A DNA stretch of 32,021 nt from Spirochaetae bacterium HGW-Spirochaetae-2 (GTDB lineage Bacteria > Spirochaetota > Spirochaetia > Sphaerochaetales > Sphaerochaetaceae), in the NCBI GenBank assembly GCA_002839355.1, contig PGXW01000042.1, positions 1 through 32,021 of the forward strand. Direction: 5' to 3'. How positions within the stretch are numbered: the first letter of the stretch is position 1; each line of letters begins with the position of its first letter. Positions 25,323 through 32,021 of the stretch are shown here, piece after piece. The position numbers and the translations under genes were made by a program. Under the pieces are notes generated by a model, which had not been told where the DNA came from, searched no databases, and saw only the letters and a list, made by a program, of their open reading frames with translations.

Positions 25323-27171
25323 CGCCGAACCCTCCGCCAGAGAATCCACCACCACCGAATGAAGAACCGCCGAAGCGAGATCCGGGACTCGCTTTTGGAG
25401 AGGTGATCACCGACGACACCAATGCGGTGTTGCACCTCGACAACATGGAACTGAGCACCATTGCATTCCAGACGGTATGGGTTCCGACATACCAGTTGGG
25501 AGGTTCGATCGTGATGGAGTCGAATTTCTTCGCCCATTTCTTCTCCAACCCCAGGACAATGGCGAATGAAAGCATATGGTAATAATAATTGGGATCGCTA
25601 TCGATCATCCGTTTCAATTCATCGATCTCAACCTTCTCGATGAAGTCGCGGAATCCCAGGACCTCTTCCAGTCGACGACGCCCATAATCGCTGCGTTGCT
25701 TGGTGACGATGGCCAAAAATCCCATCGGAGCGTTTGCCACCATGAGCAGGGTAGCTCCAAAAAGGATATCGTCCATGGGAGAGTCGACAATCCAACCGGT
25801 GACAATGAGGAAAACCCAACCGAAAACAATCACGAAAAGGAAGACCAAAGGCCAAAACAGTTTTCCCACCGCCTTGCGGATATGCCAGGAACGCATCATG
25901 ACATGCGTGATAAGCAACAGCGGAATCGAAACTCCGATGGCGACGGCAATCAGCACCAAGGTCACCGGACCCAGATAGTTTCCGGTAAGGATCAACGCAT
26001 AACCGATAGCCGGAACCAACATGAACAAGGTGATAAGCGCGGCCTTGTTGCGTGATCGGGAGCTCGCCAGTGCCCGCTCTCCCCGATAATGGGAATCGAC
26101 GGTCTTCTTCAACTTCTGGTATGCTTGGAAAAAGCGCCCCTCGAGATCGGCTGTCTTCACCACACCGTTCGTGCCGCTGGCGAAGAATGCATCGAAAATC
26201 TGCTTCTCATGCTTGGAGGCATTCTTCGGGTCATGTCCCTTTATGAACGAAAACTTCTTCCCCTCCTCCACGATTGTCAGGCACCCCTTGTCGGCCCAGT
26301 AGAAGATCATGGAAGTCACGTCGCGCGGATCCAAGGATTCGTCGATGATGTACCCGACATCCAACGGGCTCATACCATCGGGGGCTTCGAACCGCGGAAC
26401 GATGATCAGGTCCTTGTCGCGTCCGTACGCATGCCAGAAATACCAGGCCAAGGCCACCAGGACAAGCGAGAGGACCAGAAAGACGATCCGATACACGGCT
26501 TGCCAGTCTTTTCTGGCGGTAAAGTAGCCGTCCGGCATCTCCGCCCTGACCGTGATCGCCTCGCCCGGTTCCAACCGGGTCGATTCTCCCGTGAGCACGG
26601 TCCCGTCGCCGGACAACTGCCACCTCAGGCCTTGGGCGGTCGTGCTTCCCCAGAAGCCACGTGTGAGAGAGACCCTGTCGGCGGATATCGGAAAGGGAAA
26701 TGTTATGGAGAAGGTGAATTTTCCGATCGGGACTTCCCAGTCCTCCCCCACGATATTGTAATAGAACTCATCGTATTCCTCGTGGGGATCGGCCCCGATA
26801 TCATAGTTGTACGAGATACCGTATTGTTGCGGACCTACAACGGTCCTGTTCGCATCGCCTACCCGTATGGTTATATAGGAACCTTCGCGCATGACGGTGA
26901 ACGTGTCGCTGGCTTTGACTTTGGTTACCCGCACCTTCACGTCTTCCCGCTGCGAATCCTCGAACAGGTATTCGACCGGGAGGACCCGATAGAATCCGTG
27001 CAACGGGACATGGAAGTCCATGGCAATGCGTTCATCCACCTGGTACACACCTTCCGGTGAGATCACAATGCTACTGTTCATTTCCTTGATATCGTATCCT
27101 GAGGCACCCCATGCAACCGATGCGACAACGAGGAACAGCACTACGATACTGGCAAAACGTGTGTACTTCAT
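25300..27171 (-). CDS. DUF2207 membrane protein with Gly-rich C-terminus
   Basis: This 623-residue protein has a signal peptide (1-22), an extracytoplasmic DUF2207 domain (about 25-215), a membrane helix at about 227-247, a cytoplasmic stretch, two or more further helix pairs (about 375-425 and 440-490), and a C-terminus of Gly-rich repeats ending GGAW. This layout is typical of the family (YciQ-like), which is often encoded beside LemA. The function is unknown; an envelope role is assumed. ATG 27171 is three bases after the lemA stop, with only a weak AGG ribosome site, consistent with coupling. Confidence 0.88.
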   Translation of the reverse strand: MKYTRFASIVVLFLVVASVAWGASGYDIKEMNSSIVISPEGVYQVDERIAMDFHVPLHGFYRVLPVEYLFEDSQREDVKVRVTKVKASDTFTVMREGSYITIRVGDANRTVVGPQQYGISYNYDIGADPHEEYDEFYYNIVGEDWEVPIGKFTFSITFPFPISADRVSLTRGFWGSTTAQGLRWQLSGDGTVLTGESTRLEPGEAITVRAEMPDGYFTARKDWQAVYRIVFLVLSLVLVALAWYFWHAYGRDKDLIIVPRFEAPDGMSPLDVGYIIDESLDPRDVTSMIFYWADKGCLTIVEEGKKFSFIKGHDPKNASKHEKQIFDAFFASGTNGVVKTADLEGRFFQAYQKLKKTVDSHYRGERALASSRSRNKAALITLFMLVPAIGYALILTGNYLGPVTLVLIAVAIGVSIPLLLITHVMMRSWHIRKAVGKLFWPLVFLFVIVFGWVFLIVTGWIVDSPMDDILFGATLLMVANAPMGFLAIVTKQRSDYGRRRLEEVLGFRDFIEKVEIDELKRMIDSDPNYYYHMLSFAIVLGLEKKWAKKFDSITIEPPNWYVGTHTVWNAMVLSSMLSRCNTALVSSVITSPKASPGSRFGGSSFGGGGFSGGGFGGGGGGAW

Positions 27172-27174
27172 AGC

Positions 27175-27723
27175 CTAGAACCGCACGTTGACTTGTGCCC
27201 GCGCCTCATCCTCGATCGCGAGATACGGCAATTTGGTGAAATGCGCAATACCGGCGACAATGGAACTCGGTATGGTCTCGACCATGGTATTTATGTCGTT
27301 GATCACAGCATTGTAGTACTTGCGCACATGGAGCAATTCCTCCTCGATCTTCTGCAATTGGCTTTGCAGGTCAAGGAACCCTTGGTTGGCTTTCAGATCG
27401 GGGTAGCTCTCGCTGAGTGCGAACAGGCTCTTCAATGTGGAGGAGAATGCGTTCGAGGCTTCATTCTTTTCCGTCAAGGTTGTGGCGCCCATTGCCGCGT
27501 TGCGTGCCTCGATGACAGCGGTGAGTGTCTGGCTTTCGTGTTTTGCATATCCTTTGACGGTTTCCACAAGATTCGGGACCAAGTCGTACCGCTTTTTCAA
27601 GTGGGCATCGATCGCGGCAGCCGATTCCTCACTCTGGTTCCGAAGCCGGACCAACTTGTTGTATACCGCTACACCATATAACAACACCAAGACTACAATT
27701 GCACCTATGATAATGCCCACCAT
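27175..27723 (-). CDS. lemA: LemA family protein
   Basis: This 182-residue protein has one N-terminal membrane helix (about 2-21) followed by a helical LemA domain with the family phrases YNKLVRLRNQ, KKRYDLVPNLVETVKGYAKHE and VRKYYNAVINDINT. The N-terminus is thought to be outside, the helical domain inside. The function is unclear; LemA is often paired with DUF2207 or TPM proteins. ATG 27723 is chosen because GGGAGG lies six bases before it; the frame opens further upstream. A perfect inverted repeat GGTGTG/CACACC (27748-27763) lies in its leader. Confidence 0.9.
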   Translation of the reverse strand: MVGIIIGAIVVLVLLYGVAVYNKLVRLRNQSEESAAAIDAHLKKRYDLVPNLVETVKGYAKHESQTLTAVIEARNAAMGATTLTEKNEASNAFSSTLKSLFALSESYPDLKANQGFLDLQSQLQKIEEELLHVRKYYNAVINDINTMVETIPSSIVAGIAHFTKLPYLAIEDEARAQVNVRF

Positions 27724-27747
27724 GAGAGACCTCCCTTTGCTACTTCC

Positions 27748-27763
27748 GGTGTGTATCCACACC
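27748..27763. promoter_or_regulatory. Inverted repeat in the lemA/argR divergent region
   Basis: GGTGTG (27748-27753) and CACACC (27758-27763) form a perfect 6-bp inverted repeat with a 4-base centre, 25 bases before the lemA ATG. It could be an operator or a leader hairpin. Confidence 0.35.
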
Positions 27764-27816
27764 AAGTATCAGAAACAATAATATCTTTCCTGCAGTGATT
27801 CGTCCAGATAATTACC

Positions 27817-27851
27817 TTGTGTTTAGTACGATTGTACTGTATATTCATACA
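27817..27851 (+). promoter_or_regulatory. argR promoter with two overlapping palindromes
   Basis: -35 TTGTGT (27817-27822) and -10 TATATT (27840-27845) are 17 bases apart. AGTAC-GATT-GTACT (27825-27838) fills the spacer and TGTAT-ATTC-ATACA (27838-27851) covers the -10. Both are perfect inverted repeats with 5-bp arms and 4-base centres, 13 bases apart, and could bind ArgR for autoregulation. Confidence 0.55.
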
Positions 27852-27887
27852 GACATTAAAGAATATTTATACCGATTGGAGATACCG

Positions 27888-28358
27888 ATGAAGGAACGAC
27901 ATAATAGGCTTTCAGTTGTGAAGGAACTGATCAAGAACAATAGGATTGACAATCAGGATACACTTCTCGACCTGTTGGCGAAAGAGGGCTTTTCCGTCAC
28001 CCAGGCGACACTGTCGCGCGACTTGAAGATGCTGAAGGTCGGCAAGATTTCCGACGGTTGGTCAGGCTATTATTATGCGTTGCCGGAAAACGATCTGATA
28101 TCGGAATCGGAAAAAAGCTACATCCAGGATGTGCGCCGAGGAGTCCTCTCCATAGAATTCAGCCAGAATTTCGGTGTCATAAAAACCCGCAGCGGCCATG
28201 CGAACAGCGTAGCCCTCGCCTTGGATATCCTGGCTCTTCCCGAAATCCTTGGAACCCTAGCCGGTGACGATACCATTTTCGTCATTCTCCGTGAGGGAAT
28301 GACCAAGGAAGATCTGTTGGAGAGCTTCAAGCTCCGCATCCCGGAAATCGAGACGTAA
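27888..28358 (+). CDS. argR: Arginine repressor ArgR
   Basis: This 156-residue regulator has the normal family length. The N-terminal winged helix includes TQATLSRDLKML (38-49), the recognition helix of the family. The C-terminal oligomerisation and arginine-binding domain has GTLAGDDTI (122-130). With arginine bound it forms hexamers that repress biosynthesis or activate catabolism of arginine. ATG 27888 is chosen, six bases after GGAG; the frame opens earlier at GTG 27795, but the promoter lies there. No arginine genes are in the window, so its targets lie elsewhere except possibly itself. It is followed by pgi in the same direction after 119 bases. Confidence 0.95.
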   Translation: MKERHNRLSVVKELIKNNRIDNQDTLLDLLAKEGFSVTQATLSRDLKMLKVGKISDGWSGYYYALPENDLISESEKSYIQDVRRGVLSIEFSQNFGVIKTRSGHANSVALALDILALPEILGTLAGDDTIFVILREGMTKEDLLESFKLRIPEIET

Positions 28359-28477
28359 TTCCCGAGCTTGTGCAGGAAACGTACGGGAGTCGATACCATT
28401 CCTTCCAAAACAATATTGCCTGGCCCAAGCTCCTGCTATACACTAAAGGACACCCTGAGAAGGGAAGGAGTCAATGT

Positions 28478-30061
28478 ATGCAGTTCAAGAATCTTTCCAA
28501 GACAGCATCCTTCGATGTATTGAAAAAGACACCTCCTATAGATTTGCACAACGCACTTGCGCGTGGACGCATTTCGCAGTCATCGGTCCCGATCGGTGGC
28601 GGGCTTTCATACAATTGGGCGGCGATGCCTGTCGATGACGGACATATCGCGCTCATGCAGAAGCTGGCGGATGAACAGGATCTGGTGATGAAATACCAGT
28701 CGGTGCTTGAGGGAGAGGTCATGAATACCGGGGAACACCGGTTGGTACTGCATCATTTGACCCGTGGAAGGGTCTTGGGAGACGACACTTCGGTGTTCGC
28801 CGACGAAGAGGAAAAGGGAGCGTTCTATGCCGAACAGCTTGAGCGGATAGCCGGCTTTTCCGCCTCGGTCCGCAGCGGATCCTTGGTGGGATCCACCGGA
28901 AAAGCTTTCACAACCGTCGTGCAGATCGGTATCGGTGGAAGCGATCTCGGACCCCGGGCCTTGTATCTTGCCTTGAAGGGTTGGGCCAAGGGAGCGGCTG
29001 TCAAACGGATCGAAGCACGGTTCATCTCCAATGTTGATCCTGATGATGCGGACGATGTATTCGAGAATCTCGACTTCGAGTCGACACTGTTTGTCCTGGT
29101 CACCAAAAGTGGAACCACCCAGGAAACACTCACCAATTGCGACCTGGTACGCAAGGCCATGGTGGACTCGGGAATACCCCGTCTCGATCCTTCAAAGCAC
29201 ATGGTCGCTGTAACCAGCAAAACCAGTCCGCTTGCCTCTTCCAAGGATTTCCTCGAAGCGTTCTATATCGACGACTATATCGGCGGCCGATACTCGTCTT
29301 CCAGTGCTGTCGGGGCAGTGGTGCTCTCGGTAGCATTCGGGGCGGAGGTCTTCCAGCGATTCCTCGCCGGTTGCCACGAAGCCGACCTTGGAGCGCTCGA
29401 ACCCGATATCCGCAAGAATGCAGCCATGATGGATGCACTTGTGGGGCTCTATCTCCGCAATGTCCTGGATTTTCCCTGTACGGCGATCCTGCCCTACTCA
29501 CAAGCCCTTTCACGATTCCCCGCCCACTTGCAGCAATTGGACATGGAAAGCAACGGCAAGCACGTCAACCGGAATGGTGAACCGATCGATTATGCCACCG
29601 GTCCGATCATTTTCGGAGAACCGGGAACCAACGGACAACACTCGTTCTACCAGCTGCTGCACCAGGGGACCGATACCGTACCCTTGCAGTTCATCGGGTT
29701 CAAGCAATCCCAGCGCGGTGTGGAAATAGAAACCGACGGATCGACGAGCCAGACCAAGCTTGTTGCCAACCTGATTGCCCAAATTGTCGCGTTTGCCGGC
29801 GGCAAGGACGATGCCAATGCAAACAAGCGGTTCCCGGGAAACCGGTACTCGAGTGTGATTTCGGGTGACAAGCTTACGCCCGAGGCTCTCGGTGCCCTGC
29901 TGGCCCACTACGAGAACAAGGTCATGTTCCAAGGATTCCTCTGGAACATCAACTCGTTCGACCAGGAAGGTGTGCAGTTGGGCAAGGTCCTGGCCAAGAA
30001 GGTCCTCTCCGGCGGAGGGGGCGACGAGGCGTTGCTGGCGTATATGGAGTTGTTGTACTGA
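28478..30061 (+). CDS. pgi: Glucose-6-phosphate isomerase
   Basis: This 527-residue glycolytic enzyme interconverts glucose-6-phosphate and fructose-6-phosphate. Visible motifs are IGIGGSDLGP (150-159), KSGTTQET (210-217, phosphate binding), GGRYSSSSAVG (269-279), ESNGK with the catalytic region, GTNGQHSFYQLLHQG, and the C-terminal signature with NSFDQEGVQLGK. ATG 28478 has AAGGAG seven bases upstream; the longer frame to 28370 has no support. A weak promoter (TTGCCT 28416-28421, TATACA 28437-28442, spacer 15) may serve it. It ends before a bidirectional terminator. Confidence 0.97.
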   Translation: MQFKNLSKTASFDVLKKTPPIDLHNALARGRISQSSVPIGGGLSYNWAAMPVDDGHIALMQKLADEQDLVMKYQSVLEGEVMNTGEHRLVLHHLTRGRVLGDDTSVFADEEEKGAFYAEQLERIAGFSASVRSGSLVGSTGKAFTTVVQIGIGGSDLGPRALYLALKGWAKGAAVKRIEARFISNVDPDDADDVFENLDFESTLFVLVTKSGTTQETLTNCDLVRKAMVDSGIPRLDPSKHMVAVTSKTSPLASSKDFLEAFYIDDYIGGRYSSSSAVGAVVLSVAFGAEVFQRFLAGCHEADLGALEPDIRKNAAMMDALVGLYLRNVLDFPCTAILPYSQALSRFPAHLQQLDMESNGKHVNRNGEPIDYATGPIIFGEPGTNGQHSFYQLLHQGTDTVPLQFIGFKQSQRGVEIETDGSTSQTKLVANLIAQIVAFAGGKDDANANKRFPGNRYSSVISGDKLTPEALGALLAHYENKVMFQGFLWNINSFDQEGVQLGKVLAKKVLSGGGGDEALLAYMELLY

Positions 30062-30098
30062 TACCCAAAATGTCCAAAATCTAGCCATATGATGCAAA

Positions 30099-30126
30099 GA
30101 AGCTGCGACGTTCCTGCCGCAGCTTC
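30099..30126. terminator. Bidirectional terminator between pgi and the lipoprotein gene
   Basis: GAAGCTGCG (30099-30107) and CGCAGCTTC (30118-30126) form a 9-bp stem with a 10-base loop between convergent genes. The tails are only moderately T-rich (ACGTTTAT on the plus strand, TTTGC on the minus strand). Confidence 0.7.
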
Positions 30127-30154
30127 ACGTTTATACCTAAAACTAATTTGAATA

Positions 30155-31408
30155 CTATTGCCTGACCAATACATCAAGGTGTATCGCCAGGTAGGGGAAT
30201 ATGCCTACATAGATATCAACCAGATTGTCTCCGGTATCCAGCTTTTTGGTGGTGAAGAGTCCTGCCGATGGACGTCTATCCGGAAGATTTTCCAATGCAT
30301 ATCCTTGTATCTTCACAGTACCGGAACCGGTATCAAGCATCATATTTTCTCCTAGAACAATTGTCAGTAGTCCATTTGTCTTATCGTAGCTGACAGTCGC
30401 ACCCGGGACCAATTTCTGACCGGCATAGATTGCCTGTTGTGTAACGTAATCAACGGTCGATGCATCGAAGTAGAACCACCATGCACTTCCATTGTCATTT
30501 CCACCGATTTTTTCCGGGCCTGCAGAGTTACCCGCCCAGGCCGTTTCCCTACTCCATGTAGGATCAGTTCCACCGCCACCAGTTGATCCAACTGGAACAA
30601 CTATGAACTCGATAACCGGTCTGATCGAATAGCCAACCACATAGAACCACGAACCCTTCCCGTCGAACGACGGTGTATCGGGTCCGGCTGCATATGCGGT
30701 TTCTCCGGCCAAGGAACCACCGGTGGTCCCCTCCGCATCCTCACCCAAGGCGGCATGGATGATAAAGTAATAGCTACCCGCCGTGTCGACTGCCGCACCA
30801 AAGAATGAGAGTGGAATAGAAGCAGTCGTCGCATCGGCATTGACTGCCTCGGCAACAAAAGGTGCCAAACCAGGTGCAGGACGTTTTGTCGGAAGTTCAC
30901 TTGTCGATGAATACGCATAGATATGGTATTCCTGGATATCGGCCAGACCATTCGTATCTATCTCAATATAGAAGTTGTCCTGGTCATTGCTGATCGTCAC
31001 CGTACCGGCATCATTGTTTTGACCTGCCCAGAAACCAAATTGGCTCGATACATACCCAAGCAACCGCTCCCCAACCAGATTATGTGTCGCAACATCTGTA
31101 GTACCTGCAATACGGTAGCTGGTACCATTTGCCAATATCGATCCATTCGAATCCTCAACCAAGGCTACTACCGGGTCGTAATCGGTTACCACAGGTGTAT
31201 CCAGGTAAGCTATCTCGGAATCATCGCCCCAAAAAATCTGTGGAGTCCAGGCACTGGTACTCTCCACACTATCGCCCGGTTTTCCCTTCCGGCTCTCCGT
31301 TTCAAGGTCAGTTATGTCATAACCGGCTAAATCGCATCCAACAAACGCGACCAAAGCCAGCAATGCCATGACAATCAACCATGCATTCGCTGCTTTTCTC
31401 GGTCTCAT
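30155..31408 (-). CDS. Surface lipoprotein with repeated beta-rich modules, function unknown
   Basis: This 417-residue protein has a lipoprotein signal peptide ending in FVGC (C25), a relaxed spirochaete-like lipobox. The mature part is rich in Thr, Ser, Gly, Asp and aromatic residues. Two blocks share spaced words: AGQ at 128 and 329, LPTKRPAPG (172-180) and LPDRRPSAG (375-383). ETAYA (235-239) and ETAWA (288-292) are each followed by a W-F-Y segment (SWFYV, WWFYFD). The blocks recall an unnamed extracellular beta-sandwich module seen in hypothetical surface proteins. A Gly run (276-280) separates them. No enzyme motif is visible. The start has a strong AGGAGG. It faces pgi across a shared terminator. 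Confidence 0.82.
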   Translation of the reverse strand: MRPRKAANAWLIVMALLALVAFVGCDLAGYDITDLETESRKGKPGDSVESTSAWTPQIFWGDDSEIAYLDTPVVTDYDPVVALVEDSNGSILANGTSYRIAGTTDVATHNLVGERLLGYVSSQFGFWAGQNNDAGTVTISNDQDNFYIEIDTNGLADIQEYHIYAYSSTSELPTKRPAPGLAPFVAEAVNADATTASIPLSFFGAAVDTAGSYYFIIHAALGEDAEGTTGGSLAGETAYAAGPDTPSFDGKGSWFYVVGYSIRPVIEFIVVPVGSTGGGGTDPTWSRETAWAGNSAGPEKIGGNDNGSAWWFYFDASTVDYVTQQAIYAGQKLVPGATVSYDKTNGLLTIVLGENMMLDTGSGTVKIQGYALENLPDRRPSAGLFTTKKLDTGDNLVDIYVGIFPYLAIHLDVLVRQ

Positions 31409-31454
31409 AGTTTTCCTCCTATGTATTGAATCTTTCCAGATTCATAGTAAATTC

Positions 31455-31484
31455 AATATCACATACACGAACTATTCCAGTCAA
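31455..31484 (-). promoter_or_regulatory. Candidate promoter of the lipoprotein gene
   Basis: On the minus strand, -35 TTGACT (31479-31484) and an extended -10, TG-T-GATATT (-10 at 31455-31460), are 18 bases apart. The leader would be about 40 bases and contains a GAATC/GATTC hairpin. Confidence 0.5.
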
Positions 31485-31532
31485 ACAAAATGACAATGAT
31501 TTGATAATTATTTTTGGTTTTTATTATCTAAT

Positions 31533-31560
31533 AGTATACATGTGTATACTTTATAAGTAT
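31533..31560. promoter_or_regulatory. Overlapping perfect palindromes, operator-like
   Basis: AGTATACA-TG-TGTATACT (31533-31550) is an inverted repeat with 8-bp arms. It overlaps ATACTT-TAT-AAGTAT (31546-31560) with 6-bp arms. Both lie in A/T-rich DNA about 50 bases upstream of the lipoprotein promoter and 125 bases from its ATG, where a regulator could bind. Confidence 0.5.
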
Positions 31561-31925
31561 TTCTTGATTTTGCCGGCAAATGAAACAACAACATTATCGA
31601 TTCAAAATAATTAGATATAAGCGCTATTTTGATACCTTCAAAAAGTAAATTTTTGCTAAAATCGGCGTATATATTCAATGTAATATATTAGATAACCACA
31701 TTCAGACAACTTATGTCATACTATATCAGATAGCGATTATGAGACTTCAAGGGAACCGTTGGATTTGAAGTAGAAGTGGCACGATTGTGGCTGATCTGAA
31801 CGGTTAGGATATCTGGAAGAATATGTATCTTGGTCAACTTCATGCTGGAAGCCCGGAATCCAAACCATTTGACCGAACACCTCTAGCCAAGTCTGTGGAT
31901 CGTCACATGTGGACAAAAAAACGGC
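31561..31925. other. Intergenic region without a supported gene
   Basis: The first half (to about 31740) is A/T-rich with no frame. The second half has mixed composition. A short minus-strand frame of about 61 codons continues in phase after the transposase stop, but it shows no family I know, so I do not call it. A segment on the minus strand with CCACATGTG (about 31904-31912) just after the transposase stop could belong to the end of the insertion sequence; its terminal repeat cannot be confirmed because the other end is outside. Confidence 0.4.
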
Positions 31926-32021
31926 TCAACTCATTTTCTTGTGGGATTGGTATCTTGCCTTTGGCCTTCTGCTAGCCTCCATGATCTTGAGAAAGAAGTA
32001 TTGGGTATCCTGGAAGCCGTA
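31926..32021 (-). mobile_element. C-terminal fragment of a transposase, ISL3-like, cut by the window edge
   Basis: On the minus strand, an open frame runs in from the edge for 31 codons to TGA at 31926-31928. It begins YGFQDTQYFFLKIMEA and ends KKMS. The YGFxDxxYFxLKI pattern matches what I recall of the very C-terminus of ISL3-type (IS204/IS1001/IS1096/IS1165) transposases. Only the end is present, so family and intactness cannot be judged further. Confidence 0.6.

Overview
The window looks like chromosomal DNA of an anaerobic, MEP-pathway bacterium, most likely a spirochaete of the Sphaerochaeta kind. Pointers are a threonyl-tRNA synthetase with no TGS domain, a small solo RRM protein, a relaxed lipobox on a surface lipoprotein, moderate GC, and a fermentative redox gene set ([FeFe] hydrogenases, Rex). 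This placement is inferred from gene content only. Nearly all of 32 kb is coding.

Left edge (1-465): a strong stable-RNA-type promoter on the minus strand fires out of the window through a highly structured leader, probably that of an rRNA operon. Right edge (31926-32021): the C-terminal end of a transposase enters on the minus strand. Both ends therefore lie in repeat-type sequence, as expected of a draft contig.

Minus-strand block, in transcription order: groEL with a clear terminator; yajC-secD-secF (membrane protein translocation); ispH, a HAD phosphatase and rex, tightly coupled; then a five-gene hydrogenase module (thioredoxin-like ferredoxin, PAS-containing group C [FeFe] hydrogenase, SpoIIE-type phosphatase, second thioredoxin-like ferredoxin, group B-like [FeFe] hydrogenase) followed by a free-methionine-sulfoxide reductase; then a T-box leader controlling thrS, an M32 carboxypeptidase and pgsA.

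Plus-strand and mixed block (18.4-30.1 kb): an EamA transporter; a three-gene membrane redox unit (TlpA-like thioredoxin, a 54-residue CXXC micro-protein, a polytopic 4Fe-4S protein); on the minus strand a probable isoprenoid-alcohol kinase pair (phytol-kinase-like plus DUF92) with glycerate kinase; an RRM protein; on the minus strand lemA, DUF2207 and an SLC13-type permease; then argR and pgi on the plus strand. A large lipoprotein with internally repeated beta-type modules closes the window.

The most notable signals are the T-box upstream of thrS, with a well-formed antiterminator and a mutually exclusive alternative stem; the putative H2/redox-sensing hydrogenase-phosphatase module beside rex, whose sensor hydrogenase has Ala where catalytic enzymes have the proton-transfer Cys; two operons whose promoters lie so close to ATG that their mRNAs may be leaderless; and the VTE5/VTE6-like kinase pair in a non-phototroph.
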